Origin: Methylotuvimicrobium sp. KM2
Lineage (GTDB): Bacteria; Pseudomonadota; Gammaproteobacteria; Methylococcales; Methylomonadaceae
DNA: 64,000 nucleotides
Reading direction: 5' to 3'
NCBI RefSeq assembly: GCF_038051925.1
Contig: NZ_CP150634.1
Span: 4,038,300-4,102,299, forward strand
Made by a program: the position numbers and the translations under genes. Position 1 is the first letter of the stretch. Each line of letters opens with the position of its first letter. This document shows positions 1 to 8,262 of the stretch, in pieces. Below the pieces are notes generated by a model that saw nothing but the letters and a program-made list of their open reading frames with translations, did no database searches and was not told the origin of the DNA.

Positions 1-477
1 GAAAATGATGAGGATAAACCAAAGGAATTGATTACTGAATACGACTGGCGAGTTAATTTGCCATATAAGGTCAATGTGGTTTTTAAAAACCAGAGCGGTG
101 TCGATGTTCCGGAAGTTGGTGTTACCCAGGATGTGGTTTTGCTGGTTTACGGTAACGATTTCAGTTCGCCGCTTGCGGAAAGCGATTCTGCAACACTCTC
201 GCAGAGTGCAATTCCTTCGAATAGTATGGTCATTAAAGATTTTAATTTCACAACTTCTCCCGGTCCCATTGCCATTGGAAACCGGCCTTATGTAGTCGCA
301 TGTGACAAGTGGGATCATGATAGTGATTCTGGGACTGATGATGAATATACGGCTTTTTTGGGGAACGGAGGGAGTGAAGGTTGCAGCACCGAGTCTATTG
401 GTAAAGATGATGCCAGGATTTTTTCTGTCGTTCCCCGGCAGGCTTTGCATTTGAACTTGGATTGGGTCATTGAGTAA
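1..477 (+). CDS. C-terminal part of an unknown, probably exported protein (5' end outside window)
   Basis: The frame is open from the first base and ends at a TAA at 475, giving 158 C-terminal residues; the true start lies upstream of the window. I do not recognise the family. The piece is acidic, rich in Ser, Thr, Asp and Gly, has two Cys residues near the end (VACDKW and EGCSTE) that could pair in an oxidising compartment, and has no membrane segment. It lies 330 bp before a pilus/type II secretion assembly cluster in the same direction, so a minor pilin, pilus-tip protein or secreted substrate is possible. That is inference from position only. Confidence 0.6.
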   Translation, partial: ENDEDKPKELITEYDWRVNLPYKVNVVFKNQSGVDVPEVGVTQDVVLLVYGNDFSSPLAESDSATLSQSAIPSNSMVIKDFNFTTSPGPIAIGNRPYVVACDKWDHDSDSGTDDEYTAFLGNGGSEGCSTESIGKDDARIFSVVPRQALHLNLDWVIE

Positions 478-500
478 GTCTGCATTCCCAGGGAGGGCCG

Positions 501-703
501 CTCGCCGTTATACACAAGTATCGGTAAACTTGGTAAACAGAGGTCATCGTGTACCTGGAAGCGGTGCAGTTTGATAAATCTGCGGATATTGAACATCAGT
601 GGCTTCGAAATCGCGACGAAGGCGTCGCTCCCACAAGGGGCCGTATGCTCTGTGGGAGCGATCCCCTGATCGTCACTCACCTAACGCTAGGTGAGTGAGA
701 GTC
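501..703 (+). repeat. REP/BIME-like dispersed repeat, copy 1
   Basis: This element is shared with 14329-14533. It begins CTCGCCGTTATACACAAG, continues about 100 bp nearly identical in both copies, then has a hairpin (TCGCTCCCACA at 625-635 against TGTGGGAGCGA at 651-661) and a palindrome at 673-698 built on CACCTAACGCTAGGTG. It occupies most of the 330-bp gap after the partial gene at the window start. The GTGGGAGCGA hairpin resembles REP sequences of pseudomonads. Confidence 0.75.
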
Positions 704-807
704 GGAGTAGATGAGGCAACAATCGCTGGTATCGAGGTCACATGCCCTGGTTCCAGGAACCACTGCACCCTAAAGCGCATAAATGGAAATCCATAAGAGT
801 TTAGCTA

Positions 808-2598
808 ATGAAGTTCAGTAAATTATTGCCTTTTGGCAAACCTTCCCAACTGCTGGTCTGCGAAACCGACGGTTTTTCGCTACGCGGCGCAGTATTGGTC
901 CGCTCCGGTACGCAGGTCGTGGTGTTGCATCAAGCTAAAATCGAGCAAGTGGATATGGCCGATGCGGTCGCCGACTTAATTGCCGCGTTGAAAAACGACG
1001 GCTGGCATGGCGGCGGTTCGGCGGTGTTGCTGTCTCCTGCGGTGTTGTCGACACTGGTCGAGTTGCCGGTCAATCCGAAAAAACCCAGGCCGCTTCAGCA
1101 GATGATGGAATTGGTGCGCTGGGAGGTCGAGCCGTTGTTGATGCAGCATATGACGCGCTGGTCGGTCGGGCATTTGCTGGTCGGACAGGGCTACATGACC
1201 GAAGAACAAGCGCAAGCGGTGATGGATTTACAGCAAGGCAAACCGAACAAAGCCGGCGGTTTGGCGCTGTCCGACAAGTTTTCGTTGCGCCGTTTCGGCG
1301 ATTTGGCCGAGGAATTGGGCTATATCAAGCGCAGTCAACTCAATGCTTGTCTTACCGGTCAGGAATGGCTTAAATCGGACGACGAGACGATCGAATGCGG
1401 CTGGGCCGCTCAAGGACCGGTGGAGGACATACCGGGCACATTCAGTTGGTTGGTGAGTTGTGTCAACAAGTCTTTGTTGCAGCGATGGATCGACGTGTTT
1501 GCCCGTCAAGGCGTGAAACTGAAGTCGTTGTATCCATTGACCGGCTGCAGCACGACGCTGCTCCCGAAAAACCCGTCTTCGGAGTTGATTCTGGAGTCGC
1601 ATCGCGGCATGACTTACGGTATGCGGCTGCATGCCGGGCGCATCGCCGAGCAACGTCAGTATTTAAACGTTACGAAGACGCCCCTTGAAATTTGTCTGGA
1701 AAATTATCATGCCTTGCATGGCGCGCCGAACGAACCGGTATGGTTGGCGTGCTGGCACGACGACGCGCATGCTTTGGCGCAGGAGATGCGGCAGATGCTC
1801 GAAATCGAGGTTGAGATCATCACCGATCCGGCCATCGGTACGGCTTGTTCTCCTGGCATGGTCGGTGCGGCGAGGCACGCGTTCGGCTTTGCCGGCGACG
1901 AACGCTGCGTCGGCGTGCGGAATGGCGGGCCGCTGCCGCCGCTGCCGCAGCGAATCGAGGTCCGCGGGGCAGCTTTGGCAGTAGTGTTGCTGCTGTCGAT
2001 CGGGGCATCCGAAGTCTCGCTGATGGTTCGCAAGAGTTCCGTTGAAACGCACAAGCAAGATGTCGATTCGCGCTGGAAAGTCGTCGACGAGGCGACGAAA
2101 CGCATTAACGCCCAAATCCAGGAGATCGAAAAACGGAAACAAGCATTGGCTCAGAAAAAAGCCGATTTGGCGCATCTCGAAGCGATGTTGGATTTTTACA
2201 GTAACGCTGCTCCTCAACGAACCGCGCTTGTTCAAGGCGTTTTAGGCGTGCTGCAGACTGCGGTGACCGACGAGGTGATCATTGTCGCCATCGATGAAAC
2301 GTCGAAAAGAGGCAATACGGTTCCCGCGCCCATCTCGCCTTCCGAAGCGCAAGACAAGCGTGTCGAAGTGGAAAGCTTTCATCTCGATGCATGGGCGATT
2401 TCCGAAGCGGCGGCGCAAACATTCATTCAAAAAATGAAGGAAGCGATAGCGCCCTGGCAATTGGAAATCCGAGACGCGCATGTCACGAGCCGGGCCGGAC
2501 CGCTCAATCTCGACGGTTTCGGCGTTTCGATGCGGTTGGTCAAATTGGTACAGACAGATCGCATCTCGCAGCTTCAGCAGAAGGCGGTCCGGTCGTGA
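808..2598 (+). CDS. PilM/PilN-like (GspL/MshI-type) inner-membrane assembly protein
   Basis: This 596-residue protein looks like a fusion of an actin-like cytoplasmic PilM-type domain (residues 1 to about 375), one membrane segment (about 387-407, core LAVVLLLSIGAS) and a periplasmic PilN-like part that opens with a Lys/Glu-rich coiled coil (about 415-465). That plan is also the plan of type II secretion GspL. Two inserts, around residues 127-150 (LLVGQGYMTEEQAQ) and 165-190, resemble the short LGxxLxxxGxI motifs of MshE/GspE N-terminal domains, which is unusual for PilM. It is longer than ordinary PilM (about 350) or GspL (about 400). The PilO-like gene overlaps its stop codon, so the two are co-translated. 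It would recruit the ATPase at the membrane. Family-level assignment is good; the exact system is not resolved. Confidence 0.7.
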   Translation: MKFSKLLPFGKPSQLLVCETDGFSLRGAVLVRSGTQVVVLHQAKIEQVDMADAVADLIAALKNDGWHGGGSAVLLSPAVLSTLVELPVNPKKPRPLQQMMELVRWEVEPLLMQHMTRWSVGHLLVGQGYMTEEQAQAVMDLQQGKPNKAGGLALSDKFSLRRFGDLAEELGYIKRSQLNACLTGQEWLKSDDETIECGWAAQGPVEDIPGTFSWLVSCVNKSLLQRWIDVFARQGVKLKSLYPLTGCSTTLLPKNPSSELILESHRGMTYGMRLHAGRIAEQRQYLNVTKTPLEICLENYHALHGAPNEPVWLACWHDDAHALAQEMRQMLEIEVEIITDPAIGTACSPGMVGAARHAFGFAGDERCVGVRNGGPLPPLPQRIEVRGAALAVVLLLSIGASEVSLMVRKSSVETHKQDVDSRWKVVDEATKRINAQIQEIEKRKQALAQKKADLAHLEAMLDFYSNAAPQRTALVQGVLGVLQTAVTDEVIIVAIDETSKRGNTVPAPISPSEAQDKRVEVESFHLDAWAISEAAAQTFIQKMKEAIAPWQLEIRDAHVTSRAGPLNLDGFGVSMRLVKLVQTDRISQLQQKAVRS

Positions 2599-3293
2599 AA
2601 ATACCCCGTTTGAACAATCGCGAACAACTGCTGATAGCGTTGTCGATCGTCGTCATCGTCGGCGGCGGATATGGCGTTTTCCGTTTTTGGCCGACCCACC
2701 AAACTATTACCGCGATGCAAAAAAGCGCGAAAGCGACCGAAAACCGCTTGCTGAAGGCTAGAATTCCCGATGAGCCGATCGAAGACGTCGATAAGCTCAT
2801 CGAACAACTCGAAGACCGGGAGCGGGCGATCGAACTTGTGCGCACGCAGTTCGAGGCCTTGGAAACTCGGTTGGCTCCGTTCGACTCGCAGGAAATGATC
2901 GTCAGCATCTCTCGGCTTGCCCGGGATTCTCAGGTGCGGATTCGCGTCAATGAAGCGTTTAAAGCGGCAGCGAAACGAGTCGGCGTCGCGAGTAAAAAAA
3001 ACAATACGAAAAATAGAAAACGCCGGGGCGTCGAATCGAAACAAACAACCCCGCTCATTTTGCCTGAGACGAGCAGTTGGATCGATAGAATGTCACCCGG
3101 AACGATGTTTCATCGTCCACTACAACGCATCGAGTTGGAGGGTTCGTTCGTGTCGATCAGAAAATTCATACATGGGCTCGACAAACTGCCTTATCAAGTC
3201 ACGGTTTTGCGTTTGAAGATAGAAAAACTGCCGGCTCTCGCGCCTACCGGTTATCCGCAAACGCTGGTGTGCGGATTGGTGTTGGCTTTATAG
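2595..3293 (+). CDS. PilO/GspM-like assembly protein
   Basis: I place the start at GTG 2595, which overlaps the TGA of the previous gene by three bases and gives 232 residues; the open frame continues further upstream, but that part only shadows the preceding gene. The protein has a short basic N-terminus (MKIPRLNNREQ), one membrane helix (about 13-33), a coiled coil rich in Glu and Arg (about 45-90), a basic Lys/Asn/Arg stretch (about 135-155) and a C-terminal ferredoxin-like region. This is the layout of PilO and GspM, which pair with PilN or GspL in the periplasmic alignment complex. Sequence similarity in this family is low, so the call rests on topology and gene order. Confidence 0.65.
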   Translation: MKIPRLNNREQLLIALSIVVIVGGGYGVFRFWPTHQTITAMQKSAKATENRLLKARIPDEPIEDVDKLIEQLEDRERAIELVRTQFEALETRLAPFDSQEMIVSISRLARDSQVRIRVNEAFKAAAKRVGVASKKNNTKNRKRRGVESKQTTPLILPETSSWIDRMSPGTMFHRPLQRIELEGSFVSIRKFIHGLDKLPYQVTVLRLKIEKLPALAPTGYPQTLVCGLVLAL

Positions 3294-3305
3294 GAAAGAC
3301 ATTTT

Positions 3306-4952
3306 GTGGCATTGACAGACGAGCAGTTAATCGATGCGGGCATGCGTAGCGGTTTGATCGATCCGGCGGTACTCGAACGCCTGCGTCTTGATGCCCGCCG
3401 GCAGCGTGTTCCGGTACTCGGTGCCGTGCAGGCTTACTACCGTTTTCCGCTGTCGGCGCTATACCGTGCGGTGGCCGAACAACGCAGCGTGCCTTACATC
3501 GATTTGAATGCCTTGCCCATTGACGGACAACTGTTAAAAAAAATCCCACCGAGTTTGGTGCGACGTAAACTGATACTCCCGGTTGTCGACAACGACCGAA
3601 CGATGCTTGCCGTCGCCGACCCGGGCGATCGAGGCATGCTCGATTCGGTTCAACGTTTACTCGGTCTCACGCTGCCGGTTGCCATGGCCGATTTGTCGTT
3701 GTTGCAACTCAAAATTACACAGACTTTAGCCGGCAAAGGCGTCGAAACGGCCTCGGGAGCGACCGCGGACGACGCCGATTTAGTCGCCCTGCTCGATACG
3801 ATAGTACGCGAGGCTTATTACAACCGGGCGTCTGATATCCATTTGTTGACCGAGACGAACGGGTTACGCGTACGTTTACGCGTCGACGGCAAGCTGCGGG
3901 ATTATCCTGTCGATGCAAACGGCGCCGTTGCCCCCGCATTGGTATCGCGCGTGAAAGTTTTATCCGGGCTCGACATCGCCGAGCAGCGCATGCCGCAGGA
4001 CGGCGGATTTTCGTATCATCTGGCGCCTCCGATCGACAAGGCGTTCAACATCCGAGTCGCGACGGCGCCTACTCGCTTGGGCGAACGCGTCACGATGCGT
4101 CTGCTCGCTCAGGAGTCGGGCGGATTGTCGTTGACCGAGCTGGGCATGTTGGACGACGATTTACACCAATTTCGAACGGCGATTCATAAACCCTACGGCA
4201 TGATCTTGCTGACCGGCCCGACCGGAAGCGGTAAGTCGACGACCTTGTGCGCCGCGTTGCAAGAGATCAACAGCCCGGATATTAACATCATGACGGTCGA
4301 GAATCCGATCGAATATGTGATCGACGGCATCTCGCAAATTCAAACGGGACCGAAGATCGGCTTCGCCGATGCCTTGCGCTCGTTTTTACGACACGACCCC
4401 GACGTGCTGATGGTCGGCGAGATTCGCGATCATGAAACGGCCGATGTCGCGGTCAAGGCGGCGATGACCGGGCACATGGTGTTTTCGACACTGCATACCA
4501 ACAATGCGATCAGTGCCGTGACGCGGTTGATCGATATCGGCTGCGAACCGTTTTTGATCGGCTCTACGATGACAGCCGTGATCGCACAGCGCCTGGTTCG
4601 GCGTCTATGCATGCATTGCCGCAAGCCCCGGATCGCGAGTCGTGACGAATTGCTTGAACTGGGTGCCGAAGACGAAAGTCTCGAGCTATTCGAGCCGGTC
4701 GGCTGCGCGGTATGCCAGGGTTCGGGGTTCAGGGGGCGTTTGGGTTTGTTCGAAACCCTGTGGTTCGATGAAAAACTGGCGCGGATGGTCGCGCGCGGCG
4801 CCGATGAAGAAGCTTTGGAAGCCGGCGCCGGCGAGCGCTTGAAGTTCATGTGGGAAGACGGCTGTCGGAAGGTTCTTATGGGGCTGACGACATTGGACGA
4901 ATTGCGTGACGTGGCCGTTCATAAAACACACGAGACGATGGAGCTGAGCTGA
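3306..4952 (+). CDS. GspE/PilB-family type II/IV secretion ATPase
   Basis: This is a 548-residue hexameric ATPase that powers pilus or pseudopilus assembly from the cytoplasmic face. It has an N-terminal MshEN/GspE-N domain (about 1-140), then the linker and ATPase core. I can read the Walker A loop GPTGSGKST (304-312), the Walker B strand VLMVGE (367-372) with the following IRD, a His box around TGHMVFSTLHT, and the tetracysteine zinc motif C435-x2-C438 ... C467-x2-C470 typical of GspE and PilB rather than PilT. The start is GTG at 3306, 12 bp after the PilO-like gene. All four Cys and the Walker residues are intact, so it should be active. Confidence 0.9.
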   Translation: MALTDEQLIDAGMRSGLIDPAVLERLRLDARRQRVPVLGAVQAYYRFPLSALYRAVAEQRSVPYIDLNALPIDGQLLKKIPPSLVRRKLILPVVDNDRTMLAVADPGDRGMLDSVQRLLGLTLPVAMADLSLLQLKITQTLAGKGVETASGATADDADLVALLDTIVREAYYNRASDIHLLTETNGLRVRLRVDGKLRDYPVDANGAVAPALVSRVKVLSGLDIAEQRMPQDGGFSYHLAPPIDKAFNIRVATAPTRLGERVTMRLLAQESGGLSLTELGMLDDDLHQFRTAIHKPYGMILLTGPTGSGKSTTLCAALQEINSPDINIMTVENPIEYVIDGISQIQTGPKIGFADALRSFLRHDPDVLMVGEIRDHETADVAVKAAMTGHMVFSTLHTNNAISAVTRLIDIGCEPFLIGSTMTAVIAQRLVRRLCMHCRKPRIASRDELLELGAEDESLELFEPVGCAVCQGSGFRGRLGLFETLWFDEKLARMVARGADEEALEAGAGERLKFMWEDGCRKVLMGLTTLDELRDVAVHKTHETMELS

Positions 4953-4953
4953 T

Positions 4954-6180
4954 ATGCCGCAGTTTTCTTACGTTGCGCTCGATGCGGGCGGAAACGAAAT
5001 TTCCGGAAAATTGCAGGCGGACGATGGTCCATCGGCGGCGATGATTTTACGGCAACGCGGTTTGCGCGTGATGGAGTTGAAACAAGGACGGGGCCGTTCC
5101 GGTTTTTTGGGACAAGAAAATTTTTCGGATTGGTTGGCTTCTCAGCGCTCGGTAAGCAATGGATCTCTGATTTTTTTCTTCCGGCAGATGTCATTCATGC
5201 TACGCGCGGGTCTACCGGTCGCTCAGGCGCTCGAGCTCGCCAAGGCGCAATTGACTAGTCCCCGGCTCAACCTGACCATTCGTTTGATGTTGAAGGATAT
5301 CGAAGCCGGACAGTCATTGTCGGCGGCAATGGGAAAACATCCGGCGGTTTTTCCGGACATGGCGGTGAATTTGGTCGTCGCCGGCGAGAGTACCGGCGAT
5401 CTCGATGCGATCATGGACAGGCTCGCGGTTCATTTGGACAAAAAGGCGGCGCTACGCGCGCAAATGATCAATGCGATGATTTATCCGGTCGTGGTGATTC
5501 TGGCGGCGATCGGCGTCGGCACTTTCATGGTCGTCAAGATCATTCCGAAATTCGCCAAGTTCCTGTTGGGCAAGGGCAAGGTATTACCGCCGTCGACGCA
5601 ATTGTTGATCGATATTTCGGATAGCGTGCGTGCCAACGGCTTGTTTATCGTCAGCACTCTGATCGTTTCGATTGCCGTCCTGTTGCTGCTGTACCAGACC
5701 CGGTTCGGTCGATTATGGGTTGACCAAATTCTGTTGCGGTTGCCGGTAGTGGGGAACTTATTAGTAAACGGTTCGATGGCTCAGATGTCTTGGGCACTGT
5801 CAATTTTGCTGCGTAGCGGCGTGACGGTCTTCGATGCGACAAAAATCACGGCCAATTTAATCGGCAACCGGGTCTATTCGGATAAATTGCGGGAAACGTC
5901 CGCAAAGATACTCGAAGGGCGCGATGTTTCCAGCAGCCTCGATCATCCTAAAATACCGCCGCTGGTGGTACAGATGATCGCGGTCGGCGAGAAAAGCGGT
6001 AGCATCGATCACGTATTGCATGAACTGGCCGTTTATTACGAAAAGCTGATGGAGATCGCGATCAAGCGGCTTTCGGCGATGCTAGAGCCGGCGATGATAC
6101 TGGTAATCGGCGGCATGGTCGGATTCGTTTATTACGCATTTTTTCAGGCGTTGTTTTCGCTCGTATCGGGCGGGCGCTGA
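4954..6180 (+). CDS. GspF/PilC-family inner-membrane platform protein
   Basis: This 408-residue polytopic protein has the duplicated GspF domain (about 70-195 and 275-400) and hydrophobic segments near residues 170-195, 220-245 and 375-400. Diagnostic stretches are FFRQMSFMLRAGLPV in the first repeat, and LSILLRSGVTVFDA with MIAVGEKSG in the second. It begins one base after the ATPase stop codon, so the two are tightly coupled. It would bind the ATPase and turn ATP hydrolysis into subunit extraction from the membrane. Its size and repeats fit PilC/GspF closely. Confidence 0.9.
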   Translation: MPQFSYVALDAGGNEISGKLQADDGPSAAMILRQRGLRVMELKQGRGRSGFLGQENFSDWLASQRSVSNGSLIFFFRQMSFMLRAGLPVAQALELAKAQLTSPRLNLTIRLMLKDIEAGQSLSAAMGKHPAVFPDMAVNLVVAGESTGDLDAIMDRLAVHLDKKAALRAQMINAMIYPVVVILAAIGVGTFMVVKIIPKFAKFLLGKGKVLPPSTQLLIDISDSVRANGLFIVSTLIVSIAVLLLLYQTRFGRLWVDQILLRLPVVGNLLVNGSMAQMSWALSILLRSGVTVFDATKITANLIGNRVYSDKLRETSAKILEGRDVSSSLDHPKIPPLVVQMIAVGEKSGSIDHVLHELAVYYEKLMEIAIKRLSAMLEPAMILVIGGMVGFVYYAFFQALFSLVSGGR

Positions 6181-6335
6181 CGTTATGAAATACATGGCAT
6201 GCGCCCCACAACCATTAAGTCAATCCAACAGGGATTGCCTGGATCAAGACCACAATAACGAGAAAGCCACCTCACCATCCATGACCTCTGTGTCCCCCCC
6301 GGTGCACAGAAACTATTAACCTAAATTCGGCAGTT

Positions 6336-6482
6336 AAACCATGAAGCACATGAAGTTCATGAAGGATTTCAAGAAATTACCTAATTCTTCTCGCTAACCT
6401 TTTTGGTGAGCGAAAGCTCGATTCATACGCGTAATAAGTTATTGAATTAACTTCCTATTCTTCATGATCTTCATGGTGAAAT
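6336..6482. repeat. spaced inverted repeat of the ACCATGAAG family, copy 1
   Basis: The 404-bp gap before the PilP-like gene holds an inverted repeat: AAACCATGAAGCACATGAAG on the left and CTTCATGATCTTCATGGT on the right, about 100 bp apart. The arms are themselves built of a CATGAAG-type short repeat. Related pairs occur at 8890-8980 and 32677-32975. No coding frame of note lies between the arms. Function is unknown. Confidence 0.6.
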
Positions 6483-6584
6483 GCTTTTTCTAGGATTAAC
6501 GCAATCATAGCCTAACTGACTAGCAGTGAGGTTTTGCGTATTTAAACACTCTTGTGGAAACACAAGATTTTAAAGAAGATGATT

Positions 6585-7037
6585 ATGTACAGAATATATC
6601 GTATTTGCAGTTTGTCGTTGGGCATCGGGTTGATATACTCGGCAAGCAGTTGGGCCGACAATCGCCAACTCTCTTATCAATCAAACCCATCCGCCTACAC
6701 GAATCAACAATGGGTGCGGGACCCATTTACCCCCAGCGCGTTGATGTATGAAACCGTCGGAGCACAGACAGGACACGCGAATGGCGCGTTCGGTTTCGTC
6801 CCCTCCCGCGAATCGATGCGTATCCCCAATATGAAATTGCGCGGCTTGCTGAATCAGGAAGACGAGTTTATCGCCTTGCTCGAAGTCGTTGGTGTCGGAA
6901 CTTTCATGGTACGCGAAGGAGACGAGTTCAATATCGATCCGTCGCAGCCCAACAATGCGATTCGCATCGATAAAATCACCCGGCTCAGCGTGACGGTCGA
7001 GACAGGCATGCTCGGTTCGATACGAGTTTTAAGATAA
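6585..7037 (+). CDS. PilP/GspC-like periplasmic protein
   Basis: I take ATG 6585 as the start because an AAGAAG sits about six bases upstream; in-frame ATG 6579 and TTG 6552 are less likely. The 150-residue product has a signal peptide ending near SASSWA at about residue 25. The mature part contains VRDPF (the QRDPF-like signature of PilP) and a small beta domain with MKLRGLL, ALLEVVGVGTFMV and REGDEF, the spacing seen in PilP and the GspC HR domain. PilP links the PilN/PilO pair to the secretin. It is separated from the platform gene by a 404-bp repeat-containing gap. No secretin gene follows here. Confidence 0.65.
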   Translation: MYRIYRICSLSLGIGLIYSASSWADNRQLSYQSNPSAYTNQQWVRDPFTPSALMYETVGAQTGHANGAFGFVPSRESMRIPNMKLRGLLNQEDEFIALLEVVGVGTFMVREGDEFNIDPSQPNNAIRIDKITRLSVTVETGMLGSIRVLR

Positions 7038-7047
7038 TTGTTGGATG

Positions 7048-7276
7048 TATACCCATCGCAGATCAAAATTCGGCACCAGGGTGTCCGTCAAAGGACGCCG
7101 TAAACCCAGCACCTAAATTCCATAGGTCTTTGGCAATGATTCAAAATCATGGCTTATTTAGGTGCTGGGTAAATACATCCCTGTAGGCTCTATGCCAGCT
7201 CCATGCTGGCAAAGCCTTTGCCGCACACCCTGGCGCCTCCTCAGGCACTGCCGACATTTGAAGTGCGAAAGGTATA
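7048..7276 (+). mobile_element. MITE-like element with TATAC ends, copy A
   Basis: This 229-bp non-coding element starts TATACCCATCGCAGATC and ends TTGAAGTGCGAAAGGTATA. Inside are nested complementary arms: GGCACCAGGGTGT near 7072 against ACACCCTGGCGCC near 7225, and ACCCAGCACCTAAAT against ATTTAGGTGCTGGGT. Copies B (29287-29563) and C (50368-50575) share ends and core. No transposase is encoded, so it would have depended on one in trans. Confidence 0.7.
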
Positions 7277-7419
7277 TTACCACGGACCCGTTGGGATCGA
7301 TGCTTTGACTGCCTACACAATATCAGTATGCATTCCCACGGAGGACCGTGGGAATGAGGTTGCGTTCGACATCGCCGTTATCAAGAACGAACATACCCAG
7401 GAATTGATGCAGCAAGACA

Positions 7420-7528
7420 AGCAGCATGGAGCTGGCATAGAGCCTACATGGACGTATCACCTAGCGCCTAAATTCTATAACCCATTGGCTATAAGCTAAC
7501 CACTTTGGTAATTTAGGACTGGGTTCAC
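7420..7528 (-). repeat. partial inverted copy of the TATAC element core
   Basis: This piece carries AGCATGGAGCTGGCATAGAG and CCTACATGGACGTAT, the reverse complement of part of copy A, followed by a degraded CCTAAAT ... ATTTAGG palindrome. With copy A it makes a head-to-head arrangement around 7277-7420. The spacer in between is open in one frame but matches nothing I know. Confidence 0.55.
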
Positions 7529-7544
7529 GGTCACGATAGCTCCA

Positions 7545-7976
7545 CTAGAACAAGGTTTCATTTTTGAACATTTCCAACAACCGCTCAATTTCGCCGGATG
7601 CTCCTGCCAAGGAATTAGGCGTTGATTGCTCCCAAATGTCGAAACAGCCGTCAAGGCTCTCTAACTCTTCATCGTTAACTTTATTAAAGCCCATCGTCCA
7701 ATCTGAAAAAGCACGCTCTTTAATTTGCTTCTTGTAAATAACCGAGACCTTTTGGTGCCTTGAGTCTTCTTTAATGCGGTTAAACGAGTCCAGCACGACT
7801 TCTTCCTCGCCTTCCAATATTTGAATAAAAAAAGGGTCAAGATGAAGCAGCATGCCGGTAATATTTAATTTGTTATTTTTTTCTCTTGCTTTTTTAAGCA
7901 AGGCTTTCAAGTCGTCATCGGACATTTCCTGACTTGAAACGCTGGTATAAACCAAACAATAAAGCGGCATTAACAC
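7545..7976 (-). CDS. stand-alone BLUF domain blue-light sensor
   Basis: This 143-residue protein is a BLUF domain (sensor of blue light using FAD) with a C-terminal helical tail and no output domain. The flavin-site residues are in place: Tyr10 in LVYTS, Asn34, Gln52 in FIQILEG, Trp93 and Met95 in SDWTMGF. The Tyr-to-Gln and Tyr-to-Trp spacings (42 and 83) match AppA, so the Gln-Tyr photoswitch should work. Short BLUF proteins of this sort (PixD-like) act by light-dependent binding to a partner; no partner gene is adjacent. ATG 7970 is an alternative start. Confidence 0.9.
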   Translation of the reverse strand: MLMPLYCLVYTSVSSQEMSDDDLKALLKKAREKNNKLNITGMLLHLDPFFIQILEGEEEVVLDSFNRIKEDSRHQKVSVIYKKQIKERAFSDWTMGFNKVNDEELESLDGCFDIWEQSTPNSLAGASGEIERLLEMFKNETLF

Positions 7977-8121
7977 TTCTCGCTACAACTTAACGCATTA
8001 AACAAGTGGCGAGTTTACCCCAGGACTCTTCTCATTGCCAGGCATAGCCTCTTCCAATGCTAAATGAGTCTGACAAACGCTTAAATCTTGTTCATGACAA
8101 GAAAATGAAACTTATCGTGAA

Positions 8122-8163
8122 TATACCTTAAGCACTACCGAAGTTTGAAGTGCGAAAGGTATA
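8122..8163. repeat. minimal 42-bp remnant of both ends of the TATAC element
   Basis: The stretch starts TATACCTTAAGCACT and ends AAGTGCGAAAGGTATA, two imperfectly complementary ends joined directly. The right end is nearly identical to the right end of copies A and B. It therefore looks like an element reduced to its terminal inverted repeats. The rest of the 7977-8262 gap shows nothing I can support. Confidence 0.55.
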
Positions 8164-8262
8164 TCAGCGAGCGCTGCGGGCGTGCGCCCGCTAAGGAATC
8201 GGAAAGGATTGCGTGTTTGTTATAATCCGGCGTATAAGGAACTTTCGGTATCGATGATTGGA

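Noticed and set aside
490..720. Hairpins after the partial gene read as a CRISPR or terminator
   Set aside because: There is one copy only, no regular spacing and no T-run; it matches the dispersed repeat at 14329 instead.
7203..7499. 98-codon open frame within the repeat region
   Set aside because: Most of it is made of dispersed-repeat sequence found in other copies with frameshifts; no ribosome binding site and no known family.
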